Positions 32,987 to 44,620 of a stretch of DNA of 64,000 nt are shown piece after piece. Each line of letters starts with the position of its first letter. Within the stretch, counting starts at the first letter, position 1. Made by a program: the position numbers and the translations under genes. A model generated the notes under the pieces. That model worked only from the letters and a program-made list of their open reading frames with translations. It made no database searches and had not been told where the DNA came from. The stretch is from Hemileia vastatrix (taxonomy: Eukaryota; Basidiomycota; Pucciniomycetes; Pucciniales; Zaghouaniaceae), in assembly GCA_030280995.1 (NCBI GenBank), contig JASXTE010000008.1, forward strand, positions 13,741,212 through 13,805,211. The letters run 5' to 3'.

Positions 32987-35900
32987 TTAAGATTTTGGTT
33001 TTAAAGGATATTTCAAATGAAAAGATTTTAGAAGTTCAGGGGCGTTAGAAACATTGATGGCTGGTTCCCAGGATGTTTTGTCTGAGTCATCGAGGAAGCC
33101 TTCCCATTCCACAAGGTATTGAAGTTTCCCCTTGCGCATTCTTGAATCAAGGATACGACTTACTTCCCACTCTAGATGGTCTTCTACTTTGACCAGTTCC
33201 GGAGGAGTTTGGTTCTTGCCTGGGTATGTTTCGCGAGCCAGTTCCAGGAGAGATACGTGAAAAACAGGGTGAATAGCCTGCCATTTAGGAGGTAGCTTGA
33301 GTCGAAATGGAGTTTTAGAGACTTCAGAGTTGATTTCGAATGGTCCCAAACATTTTTCAGCCAGTTTCTTTGATGGTCGAGTCGTTCGAATGTTTCGTGC
33401 GTTGAGCCATACTTTGTTGCCTGGTTTAAAAGAAGGAGCAGTTTGTCAATGTTTGTCAGCCTGTTCCTTGTACCTTTGAACCACTAATTCCAAATTTGAT
33501 TTAAGTTCCTCTTGCAGTCATGATATGGTTCAAAGATAATTTTCTGCAGGATGATTAGTTCCTACATGGATTGAGTTGAATCGAGGATATCTTCCATAAA
33601 CAGTTTCTAAAGGAGATTGTTGTGTCAAAGAATGAGTCAAGTTAATATAAGCAAATTCAGCCAGTGGTAACCATGTGGTCCAATCCTCTTGTTGGTAACT
33701 GACACACATTCGAAGATATTGTTCGAGGATTTGGTTAACTCTATCTGTTTGACCGGTGGTTTCAGGGTGATAGGCCATGGAGAAGTTCCTCATGATATTG
33801 AGTTGTCGACACAGTTGGGTCCAGAATGTGGATACAAACAATGAGCCTATATCTGAAATAATATCATTTGGTAAGCCGTGTTTGGAAAATACATATTCTA
33901 GAAACAATTTTGACAAATCTTCTGCTGTAGCAGTAGTAGTGGTTTTAATGAAAATAAACATTTTTGAAAATCTATCTACTATTACTAATATAGCATCAAA
34001 ATCATTAGAAAAAGGAAGTTGAGAAATGAAATCCATTGATAAAGATTCCCAAGGTTTAGAGGGAATAGGAAGTGGTTGAAGCAACCCATGCTTCCGGTGA
34101 CGGGGAGCCTTATTCCTATTACATTCGTAACAAGCTTTTATATAGGCCTTGATTACTCTGGTCATACCTGGCCAGAAGAAATCCCTCGCTATTAACTGGT
34201 AGGTTTTATCAACCCCAAAATGACCATCTAATGGAGAATCATGTCGACTGTTGGAAATCCATAATTTTATCTAATTGTTGTCGGATATGACTACTCTACC
34301 TTCGAAGACTAATAGACCTGATTCAATACTAAATCTTTTGGCCCCTTGCTTCGAGAGTATTTTGTCTTTTAACCCTAAAAAATAATCGTCCTTTGACTGA
34401 GCTTCGAGGATGTTGGATAGTGGATTTCGAAAAGATTGAATTGTCATCGAATTAAGTTGATGAGTCGTTAACATTGATTCGTTGAAAATTGATTGCACAT
34501 TTGCTGGGTTCTTGTCAGCAAATGTGTCCCTCCGCTGTGGGTAAACGTTGTCCCGACGTGACAAGATATCTGGGACAATGCAGTTCTTACCTGGGCAATA
34601 GGAAATAGAGAAGGGAAATTCAGACAAAAATTCAGTCCACCTGGCTTGACGCCTGGTTAACACTTTGGAAGACATGAAGTATTTCAAAGCATTATGATCT
34701 GTTAAAATTTGAAAAGGACTATCTAGGCTGAGAAGAAAAGAACGCCATTTTTTAAGACAATGGATAATAGCTAAAAGCTCTTTGTCATGAATTTCATAAT
34801 TTAATTCTGCGGCTATGAGTTTGCGTGACTGAAAAGCAACAGGATGAAATAAATTTGTTACAGGATTTAATTGAGAGATGACCCCTGCAATAGCATAATC
34901 GCTCGCATCTGTCTCAACTATTGTCAAAGCAGAAGGATCAAAATGTTGAAGAATTGGGGCTGTGGTGAACGCCTTTTTTAGTGCTTCGAATTCCTTTCGT
35001 GCTGTAGAAGTAAAAACAAAAGGAATGTCTTTTCTGAGAAGAGAAGTAAGATTGGAAATAGTTTTAGAGTAATCTTTAATAAATCTTCTATAGAAGTTTT
35101 CAAAACCCAAAATTCCTTGGAATGGTTTAATGGTTTTGGGCTCAGGCCATTCCAGGATTTTATGGACTTTTTTGTCATCCATGAAAAAACCGTCAGTGGA
35201 CAACGTAAAACCCAAAAAATCAATTGATTTGAGGTGGAATTCACATTTATTATGCTTGGCGTAGAGACCATGATCTCAAAGACGATTTAGGACCTGTCAA
35301 ACATGATGAATATGTAGAATATTAAAATATCATCTAAATAGACGACTACAAATTTTTCAAAAACATCTTGAAAGATTTCATTAACAAAAGTTTGAAAAGT
35401 TGAAGGTGCGTTACACAATTCAAAAGGCATAACTAAATATTCAAAACTACCAAATCTAGTGCGTATTTCAGTCAGTGGTTCATGACCTTCTGCAATGCAA
35501 ATCAGATTGTAAGCGCCTCTTAGATCAATTTTAGAAAAGAAATTAGCACCATTGAAAAGGGTAAGAATTAATGACATAGGAGGAACAGGATATGCATTCT
35601 TCTTAGTGACTGTGTTGAGCTTTCTATAGTCAACACACAACTTATGACTACCGTCCTTCTTTTTTACAAAGAGGACAGGGGAGCCGGTTGGAGATTTACT
35701 GGCTCTGATGAAACCTTTGGCTACATTCTCTGCAATGTAGTCTCGAAGAACTTGAGATTTGTCCTTTGACAAAGAATAGACAGGACCTGCCAGAGGTACT
35801 GGGCCTATTAACTCTATTTGATGGTCGTAGGGTCAATGAGGTGGTAACTTATCGGCCTTGCGGATTGAGAAAACATAGAGGAAATAGTGGTAGATTTCTG

Positions 35901-36600
35901 GTAGAGTTGATTTAATGGCTTCAACGTTGATTTGGTCGTCCTCTTCATCTTTGAGAGAATCTGTCGAGGGGATACCTGAATTGAGAGAGCAGAATTCGAT
36001 TACTTCGAGGCAATTTATATCCTCTTTGAGTGAAGTCATCAAGCTAGAAGGGTTAGCCAATTGCTCATTTAGAAAAAGATCATATGCTTGCAAGTCATCT
36101 GGCAGAGATTTGTCCTCTAGCAGGACGTTGTCAGGCGGGTTGTTTAACTCCCTATTGACCTGCATTGAAGAATCAGAAATATACTTAGAGCGTGGGGTGA
36201 TCAATCCCCTAGTCCAATCAATTTCGGGATTCCAATTCTTTAAAAAGTCATGGCCAAGAATGGTATCATCCATCCTTGGGGCGTCCAAGACTGATAATTC
36301 CCACTCGAAGGGGGGAAAGTTCGGAAATTTGAAAACCCATAAAACTTTCTTACTTACCCAATATTTGGGTTCCTCTGATTCGACCAAATAGATTGGAGTT
36401 CAATCGACATCTGTAAATGTTAGTTGAAGCTTCTCGGCAAAAGATAAACTAACAAAAGAAATTGAAGCTCCAGAGTTATAAGACAACTGAAGGGGATATC
36501 CTCCTTAAAAAGAATGAATCTCAAGTGGTTTAATGCAACTCCAGTCCTTAAGACATGGAGGTTCTGTGCACTGGGAGAGATAAGATAGTTTGCTTTGCAC
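32987..36600 (-). pseudogene. Gypsy A2 pol: protease, RT, RNase H, integrase, chromodomain
   Basis: Read from high to low coordinates: a protease region with ILGHDFLKNWNPEIDWTRG (36387-35833; its N-terminal part near 36400-36600 is shifted); RT 35772-35287 with VDYRKLNTVTKKNAYPVPP, SKIDLRGAYN and the YLDDILIF active site, then a break; RT end and RNase H (VETDASDYAIAG, ILTDHNALKYF) 35215-34271; integrase 34165-33530 with CYECNRNK and the three acidic residues (MDFISQLP, SDIGSLF, TGQTDRVN, in which the usual Glu is Asp); and the GPF module and chromodomain 33349-32987. A1 reads through the same region without breaks. The Glu-to-Asp change at the third catalytic position would probably harm integration. 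Confidence 0.88.
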
Positions 36601-36616
36601 ACAAGTAAACTATCTA

Positions 36617-37806
36617 CTAGTTTTTTGACTTCGAACTAGTACCTTCTCTTTCCTTCAACTTTACACAGTCTTCCAACTTGTGCTTACCCCCACAATACAT
36701 GCATAACCCATTATCTGCTCGTCTCTTTCTCTCAGCTTCTTTAAGTTCCCTTTTAGGATACAGAAGTTTGCTGATATCGCCTGGAGTCGAGACTTTTGGT
36801 CGAGGTTTATCCTTCCCCTTATTGGGTTTGGATTGTGTCAAGGAGGATTGATTTGGTCGTGGGTGTGAAGAAGGTCCCGATTTAAAATTTAGGCCTTAAG
36901 ATTTGTTGGCATATTGACAATGTTTAAGTCGTCCTTGATAAACGCCGTCAAGTTCTAGGGGGTTCGATCAATTAAATCCGTCAAAGTAGTCATCTTCTGA
37001 CCGTGAAGATTTAATTGATCCAGAATCCTTGAAGGAAGTCCTTTCTTGAAATGATACTTAAGGGCAGTATCCTTCCAACCTACTGGAGTTTGAAGTGCTC
37101 TGAAGTTCGAGATATATTCAGAGACTTTACCATTATCACTCATGCGAAGAAAATCAAGTTCAATTTCTGCGTTGTCAGTTTCATTAGGGTCCCCAAACAA
37201 CGTAAAGAGTTGCTCTTTGAACTTTTCCCAATTATTGATAAGTAAGTGGGTTTCTGTCGAAGAAAGCATGAGCAGATAAGGTTGGAACCATCTTTCTGCT
37301 TTCCCGGCTAGGAATGAAGAAGCGTAAACAACCTTTGATTGGTCGCTATTAAAGGTTCGAGGGTCATTATGGAACAGTATCTTGCAGGTTTGCAAGAATG
37401 GTCGCAATCTGTCGGGGTGATCTCCGTCGAATTTTTCAGGAGATTTCATAGAAGGAGTTTTAAACTTAGATCCCTCTGAAGAAGTTGGATTTGAAAGGGT
37501 TTTCATGAAAAGTCTCTTGAAATCTTCCAGAGAGTTAGATGGTCCAGGTTCTGAGGATTGACCAGAAGGGTGATTGGCTGGGGCGGATGGTGCCTCGTGC
37601 ATTGTATCCTCTCCTTCTTCTTCATCACTAGAATCCTCAAAATCTTGTGGGATGTCTTCTACAGATTTAACTGAATGTTGCCATTCCCTAAGGTCAAGTG
37701 GTTCCAAAGAGTGAGTGCGGGAAACAGACCTTGTGGCTGTTGGCCTGCCTCTAGCGCGAGCTCTAGTAGTAGCGCCCGTAGGAGGAGTGCGTTGAACAGG
37801 TGTCAT
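36617..37806 (-). pseudogene. Gypsy A2 gag
   Basis: The ATG at 37806 gives MTPVQRTPPTGATTRARARG, a basic start. An acidic linker follows (DFEDSSDEEEGED). Then comes a retrotransposon-type Gag core with FLAGKAERWFQPY, FKEQLFTLFGD and VSEYISNFRALQ, to the stop near 36955. After a frameshift, a CCHC-like knuckle CMYCGGKHKLEDC lies in 36841-36617. The knuckle differs from the CX2CX7HXC type of B, D and E, in line with a separate lineage. Confidence 0.85.
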
Positions 37807-37878
37807 TTTAAAATTTTAAAAACACCTAAAAGGACGTAGTAGTGCAAAGAATGAGAACTACGGAGAATTAAATTATAC
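37807..37878 (-). other. A2 leader
   Basis: Only about 72 bases separate the 5' LTR end from the gag ATG. The base sequence next to the LTR (GTATAATTTAATTCTCC on the element strand) has no TGG start, so no tRNA primer site of the usual type is seen. Family A may prime differently from B, D and E. Confidence 0.5.
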
Positions 37879-38612
37879 TGTCACCTGACGACCTACGTAC
37901 AAGGTTGAGGATGTTCCTGAAAGTGAGATGAGGGATTTAGAAACTTCTTTGAAGCACAGAGGAATGATTCGAGGAAGTGATTTGAAGGTCACTCGAAGTA
38001 AGAGCTAAGGGTTTGAGATATGTTCGAGAAGAATAATAATATAGTTTCAAAGGTAATAGGAATTCTTAAGATCTCACAAAGGGTTGGGAACTTAACAATC
38101 AAAGATTTAGGATTTAGAAAAGAATATTGAGAAAATAAAGAAAGATACAATAATAATGATTTAACTTAAAAGATTTTACCACTATTAAATGTAAATACGT
38201 TTTATAATTTAATTCTAAGGAATGTCGAACCAAAAACCCAACCCTTTTATATCCTTTATTCTTCCTTGCATTGACCTCCCTCTCATCGCACCATTCCCAT
38301 ACCACAGACCATTAATAACATACACTTAGACCCTCTTCGCTAATATCTGTCCATGCTCAATATACCCTTTTAATTAATTAACAAACTTTTTAATGAAAAC
38401 TACTAATTTACTATTACATTTATCATAGCGCTGTGCGTCGCTTATTGAAATTAAGACTAAGACACACTATTGAGAGATTGACTAATTTAGATTTAGAGTT
38501 TAGGCTAGCGCAGTTGAATAGTAAGTACACAAAGGGGAATCGCAGTTGCTATGGAGAATTGCTTTCTGCGCTTCGAGTATAGATTTAGAACTTGATATTA
38601 TTGATTTAATGA
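37879..38612 (-). repeat. A2 5' LTR, truncated at its outer end
   Basis: It aligns with 30244-31013 but stops at GAGCT (38612). The last 36-38 bases, which include the terminal TGTCATGCGCC, are missing. The next base belongs to transposon G2. No target-site duplication can be read. Confidence 0.85.
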
Positions 38613-38825
38613 GCTCTGAAATATTGCACTTTTGGAATTTCAGATTGGAACCTAATACTGAAACCTGTGCTAAAATCCTCGTCATCAACACTCTTTTATC
38701 ACCTTATCACCAAATTTTATCTCTAAATAAAGCTAAGTCAACACAATTCTATATCTGTTTGGAAAATTCGGCAATACACTCCCCTGAATTTTATTGAGGT
38801 AATGGGTGGGTATCACCAAAAAAAA

Positions 38826-40001
38826 TGTCAGTTTATCTAGTATTTAAGTATGATATAATAGTATTTATTTATGGTCCTACTACTTATTGATAAATGATTT
38901 AGTGATTAAACCTCAGGGGAAGACTAATAAAATAGTTATACTCAAATAAAACTCACAATACTTGGATTTAAATGCGTGCTAGTGGTGGAAAATAGATGAA
39001 TATAATATATTTATAGCTTATATAAACATAATATCAATTAATAATGACTTTTTAATAAGTTTCTAAATGTTAATAATTGTGTTGTAGTGTTTTTTTGAAT
39101 TGTAGTAAGTGAATGATGTCTAATATCCGTCAAAATCCTCCTTTACTTATACCAAAATCCACTGGAGTGCACAGACCTTCAATCCAGATGATGTCACTGC
39201 TATCCCCGGAAATTACAGCACTGTGAGGGCCCATCACCTCCCCATGGCGTCCAATTCAAGCAGATTAAACACCCAGACCTCCAGTAAGGACCCTCCATCA
39301 CAATTAATGATAACACAGACCTATACCATAAATAGAAAATCCAGATAAAAGCAGATACCATAAAGAAACAGGTAAAATAACTCATCCAAAGAGAATATAA
39401 TGAAACCCAAAGCATATAAAGGAAAAAAATGAAATTTCCAAGCCCCCAATAACATCCCCAAGCATTCATATTAACCCAGAAATGATCTCCCAACCCATAA
39501 ATCTGTGAATATCCATCCAAGGAAGCAGATTAAGTTGTCCAGACTGAGTGTATGCGCCTGAAATAGATGTTTATGCTTCTGTAGGCGTTGTGAGTCCACT
39601 GGATACGTCCATATGACCTAAAATAAGTAGAAAAACAAAGTTTATAGGCTATTAAGAGGCTAAAACCCACTTATATACCTAAATATACATAATATACTGC
39701 ATCTTTCACTGAATATGAGATTTATGTATACATATAAGCTTATGTTTGTCAATAATTACTTAATATCACTTAAAATAAGTATATTATGACTCCATTAACA
39801 CTTTAATTAGTATTATTAGGCTATAGATAAGCTATTTAAACTACTATAATTTATATAATAGAGCAATGATTATATATATATGTAATATAATCATATATAT
39901 TATTATTTTAACCTTATTTTTAAGATATAAGCTTAATGTACTTAAGGTTATATTATTTTAAGTATTAGAAATACTCAGTCCTAGGGATATCTAGGAAGAC
40001 G
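38826..40001 (-). repeat. E2 3' LTR (1176 bp)
   Basis: It begins TGTCAGTTTATCTAGTATTTAA. Its inner end, CTAGGAAGACG, is a decayed form of CTAGGCTGACA in the 5' LTR. The polypurine tract on the element strand (GGGTGAGGGAGC) lies just inside, at about 40002-40013. A hydrophobic ORF is contained at 39200-39520. Confidence 0.88.
39200..39520 (-). other. Hydrophobic ORF in the E LTR, copy 1
   Basis: 106 codons in the sense direction of E, beginning MDGYSQIYGLGDHFWVN. Two strongly hydrophobic, aromatic-rich stretches (around FIFFLYMLWVSLYSLW and CFFMVSAFIWIFYLWY) could span a membrane. The equivalent ORF is open in the 5' LTR (52449-52769) and, shortened, in the solo LTR (56359-56613). By eye most differences between copies change the protein, so there is no sign of selection. 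Confidence 0.35.
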
Positions 40002-40059
40002 CTCCCTCACCCAAAAAAAACAATAAAAAAATGTTAAGACATTTTAATTAAAAGTAAGG

Positions 40060-43000
40060 AGTGAATAGAAAAATAATTTTTAAAATTTCTATGTTACATA
40101 TACTGAATAAACAGTATTATTTTGATTTAAATTTTTTCAAGAGATTTTTAAGACAAGATATTTCATTTTCTGGAATCCACTGGTCATATTCACTTGATTT
40201 ATTTTTAAATCTTAATAGATACTCAACTCCCTTTTCTTTAGTAAGGTGTCTCTTTTTAAGTATCTTTTCAATTTCTGCATTTTCAACTATTTCTTCAGGT
40301 TTCTGTTTATGCCTTCTTGATCTTCTTGGAAATAGAGCAGTATCATTAGAATGGTATGTTTTATAAGAGAAATAGGAAATACTGGATGTTTTCTATCATA
40401 AGGTGCATATATAATAACCTCAACAGCATTGTTACCAACCATCTTTTTAACTAAAAATCGTCAAATGAATAGATCCTTCAATTTAACATTACCATTTAAA
40501 TTGAAATGTAGTGTTGAAATAAGGACTTAATCACCCTCTTTGAAAATTTGTTCTGTATGGGCTTTATTCCATCTTTTCTTTTCATACTCAAACACCTAAG
40601 TTATACATTCTTGAGCATGTTTTCTGCATAATTCTTGCATCTGAAGAAAAGATTCAGTACCTGGATAGATATCTAATCTAGGTAATTTATTAAGAGTTTC
40701 AGCAGGGGTATTAGGTTCATAACCCAACCATAACTCAAATGGATTTTTGCCATTGACAGAATGTACTGTACTATTGTATGCAAATTCTAAACCTGGGATA
40801 GGGGTTACCCAATCATGTGTGAATTTGTCATTGTCTTTAAAATTAAGACCAAAAGCACAATATCTTCTTATCATATCTTCTAAGTTTTGTATCATTCTTT
40901 CTGATAGCCCATCAGTTTGTGGATGGTGTGCTGTAGAAAGTTTTAATTGACACCCTGAAACATCCATAAGTGATGTCCAAAACTCAGAAGTAAATTTAGG
41001 ATCTCTGTCAGAAACTTTTGCTTTGGGGAAACCTGCTATATTTAACATTTGTGTCCACCATAAAAAAGCTAAGTCCTTTGCAGAAGCCTCTTTGTGGGTA
41101 GGAATAAATTTACACATCTTTGTAAATCTATCTACAATTACCCAGCAGGAGTTATAACTCTTATGCCCTGCTATTGGTAAACCTGTTAGAAAGTCCATGT
41201 TAATAATTTCCCATGGAACTTTTGGTTGCTCAATTTGTTGTAATAAACCAGCTCCTTTGCCTGTTAATCTTTTAGATTTTTGACAAGAATCACATGTCTC
41301 AACATATTTCTGAACATCCTCAGACATGTTAGTTCACCAAGCTGTGTTTTTTACTCTGGTTAATATTTTATGGTAGTCAAAATGACCTGCCAATATATCA
41401 TCATTACATATACTTAACATTAACTCCTTCATTGAAGGGGGAATTACAATTACATTACTTAATTTTTTCCTGTAATATATAAAACCATCCTCAATGGAAA
41501 ATTTTCCATTTTCTAATGCCTCTTTATACTTATTTGGTAATTTTTTTATTAAAACATTCATTGAAGCATTAGATGTATCATTTAATATTGTAGTGAGTCT
41601 ACTCAAGTCAGGATCTGAAGCATACATATCAAGAATTGATTGCATAAATTCATCCTCAAGATATACAATATAAATGTCATAAATGTTAATAATCTCTGAT
41701 TCAGGAAAATAAGCAGGATTATCATCATTATTAGGCAGAGGTACTCTAGATAACAGATCTACATTAAAGTGTAAGGTTCCTGCTCTATGTGTAATAGTCA
41801 TACGTCTTCTGTATTCTTGTACATCTAACTGCCATCTAAACATGTTTCTATTAGGAGTTTTCATGTTTAAGAGTGACCTAACTGCACTACAGTCAGTTAT
41901 TAGCTCAAATTTTTGGTCTTCAAGGTAATATTGTAGCTTCTCAAGAGCCCATACTACTGCCAAAAATTCAAGTTGAGTAGCACCATATTTCAATTCACTA
42001 CTTCTTAGAGTATTTGAAATATAACAAATTACTACTTCTGAAATTTTTCCTTCAATAAGTTGTTTTTGATGCAAAGCAGCACCCAGACCAATAAAACTTG
42101 CATCTGTATATAATACAAAAGGCAATTGGAAATTTGGTAATCCCAAGATAGGAGCTGTCATTAAACATTTGTAAAATTATCAAAAGTCTGTTGTCTTTCA
42201 TTATTCCAAATGGAAGCTTCTTATTTCTTTATCAGTGTGGTTAATGTTGCAGCAATTAATTGGTAGTTTTTTATATATTGTTTATAATAACCACACATAC
42301 CAAGAAAAGATTGTACATCCTTGAAATTTCAAGGAATTCCAATATTCTTTATTGCAGCCACTTTATTTTTGTCTACACATATTTGTAAGCTAGATACAAT
42401 ATGACCAAGCACTTTTAAAGATTAAAACCCTAATTTACATTTTTTCAATGCAAGGGTCATTTTTATTTCATCCATTTTTTGAAATACCTTCTTTATATGG
42501 ATTAAGTGTTCATCATAAGTCTTAGAGAAGACTATGATGTCATCAATGTATACCATTAACCATCCCTCAATCATTTCATTATGGAATGTTATATCCATTA
42601 ACTTCTGAAATACTGATGGAGCATTTTTTGGTCTAAATGGCATCCTGACATATTTATAAATTCCCATGTGTGTTGTTATCAACAAAAAGTTCTGTGAATT
42701 CTTTTCAACAGGAATTTGATGGTACCCTTTATTTCCATCTAAGCAACTTATATACTTAGCACCTTTGAGGGTAGCATGTATAGAGGTAATCCTTGGCAAG
42801 GGATAAATATCATCTACTGTAAATGTATATAATGCTCTATAATCACCACACAGTCTAGCTTTATCTTGTTCATAAGAAATTAGGACTGGTGATATTACAC
42901 AATATTTTGCTGTAGTTTCAACCTTTTCAAGAATTTTCATTTTTAATAACATCTTAATATTATCCTCTATGTCTTTCCTCTTCATTGGTGAAGCAGGGTA

Positions 43001-43890
43001 TGGTTTCTTTTTAAGACTAGCAGGAATATTATCCATATCACAGGTTAAACTAATCTTCATTTCATGATCTTTTACAAGGCCAAGTTCATTTGTACCATGT
43101 GAAAAAGCCATTGGAAATGCTTTAATTAAGTCCAAAATATTATTTTTCTCAGCTTTACTTATCTGAGTGCCAAATGATGCTTTTTAAACTTCTGTTTCCA
43201 GAAGTCCCACCTCATTGGATTCTCTTCCTTTGCACAGAATATTTGTTACTGACTCAATGTATAAGACTGTGTTAAATGAATTTATTTTAAATTTCCTTTT
43301 ACTGTTCATGCCAATTGTAAAATTGTTATTAGCAGGGTCTAATTTCACTCCAAAGTTAGTCAGAATATCTTTTCCAATGATAAAACAGTTACTACAGTTA
43401 GTATTATCCATTACTACAAAGTCACAAGTTATTCTTACATAACCATGTTGATTTTTAAAGGAAACAGAGCTTTGTATCTTCCAATGGGATGTAGTACTGA
43501 TCCAAAACCTCTCCAATATTTACTTTGAAGGGGTTCAAGCTTAGACTTATATTCACTATTAATTTTCTGCAATGTATTAGTAGAAACAACAGAACCAGAA
43601 GCTCCTGTGTCCAATACTATATTAACATTTTCACCAGAAATTATAGCTGGAACTATGATAGGTGTCATTCTAAAGTTATCAGCTTGTATATCTTTAAAGA
43701 TTTCAGCATTCTCAAAATTCATTAAAGATTCATTTGAGTCCATATTTAATATTGGATTGTCAAAGATGGAAAAATCATCTTCCAACATACAGACTTCAAT
43801 TTCTTCACTATATGAGATATTACTGTCATAATCACTTGATTCTTTACTTTTCTCTGTTTCAATTTGAGATTCATGTTGATTTTCAACAAT
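40060..43890 (-). pseudogene. Gypsy E2 pol: protease, RT, RNase H, integrase, decayed chromodomain
   Basis: The protease (IVLDTGASGSVVSTN) is in 43788-43435, with a frameshift into 43516-43184. RT is in 43135-42422 with GDYRALYTFTVDDIYPLPR, SCLDGNKGYHQ and YIDDIIVFSK. The link to RNase H (42420-42162) is broken. RNase H (LYTDASFIGLG) is in 42161-41334. A stop near 41334 separates it from the integrase (41327-40596), which keeps CDSCQKSK and the DDE residues (NMDFLTGLP, SDRDPKF, LSERMIQ). The C-terminal module and chromodomain (40595-40060) are recognisable only in pieces. Confidence 0.87.
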
Positions 43891-43904
43891 ATTTATATTC
43901 TTCT

Positions 43905-44620
43905 TGTTAGATAAAACCTTTGTTCAGGAGTCAATGAATCCCAATTAGTATCACGATGGATTCAGTGGCGACAATGATATCCTAACCAACCTTTGTTCAG
44001 GAGTCAATGAATCCCAATTAGTATCACGATGGATTCAGTGGCGACAATTATATCCTAACCAACCTGTAATGCCAATAGTGAGAGGCAAAATAAAGAAAAT
44101 TGTATTGCTTTTGAATAAGTAATAATTCTAGATGATCGAAAAGAAATAATGAGATCGATGATAAATTAATTCTAACCTTTGTTCAGGAGTCAATGAATCC
44201 CAATTAGTATCACGATGGATTCAGTGGCGACAATTATATCCTAACCAACCTGACAAAGAACAAGAAATATTAACACAACTAATATATATGAACAAGCTAA
44301 TACTAATAATGCTATACCTGTAATGCCAATAGTGAGAGGCAAAATAAAGAATATTGTATTGCTTTTGAATAAGTAATAATTCTAGATGATCGAAAAGAAA
44401 TAATGAGATCGATGGGCAAACTAACAAATGGAACATGGTATATAACTAAAAGTAATGACAGCTCCATTGATCTCTTACATAATCACTAGAACTTTTATCA
44501 ACAAGATCATTGACGCGTGGTGAGTTACTCAATATGGTAGGACACGTTCTTGGCTGACCAAAAGAGTGATGTGGCTTTGGAATATCAATGATGAAGTAGG
44601 AAGCGTTTTTATTTCTGACA
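43905..44620 (-). repeat. F 3' LTR (716 bp) with internal duplications
   Basis: Ends are TGTTAGATAAAACC and TTTATTTCTGACA on the plus strand. A ~71-bp unit beginning CTTTGTTCAGGAGTCAATG occurs at about 43918, 43989 and 44176. A second unit (CTGTAATGCCAATAGTGAG onward) occurs at about 44065 and 44319. A purine tract (AAGAGAGGG on the element strand) touches the inner end at about 44621-44629. Confidence 0.92.

Larger units (their letters stand above)
30244..38612 (-). mobile_element. Ty3/gypsy retrotransposon A2
   Basis: A near-complete family A element on the minus strand: 5' LTR 37879-38612 (outer end truncated), gag 36617-37806, pol 32987-36600, spacer, antisense gene copy on the plus strand (31126-32085) and 3' LTR 30244-31013. 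Pol and gag carry stops and frameshifts. The left flank is E leader and the right flank is transposon G2, so the two sides do not join. The element ends were rearranged after insertion. Confidence 0.9.

Noticed and set aside
43918..44250. Repeated 71-bp units as a CRISPR array or tandem satellite
   Set aside because: Units lie inside F LTRs in the same arrangement twice and have no spacer-repeat alternation. LTR modules.
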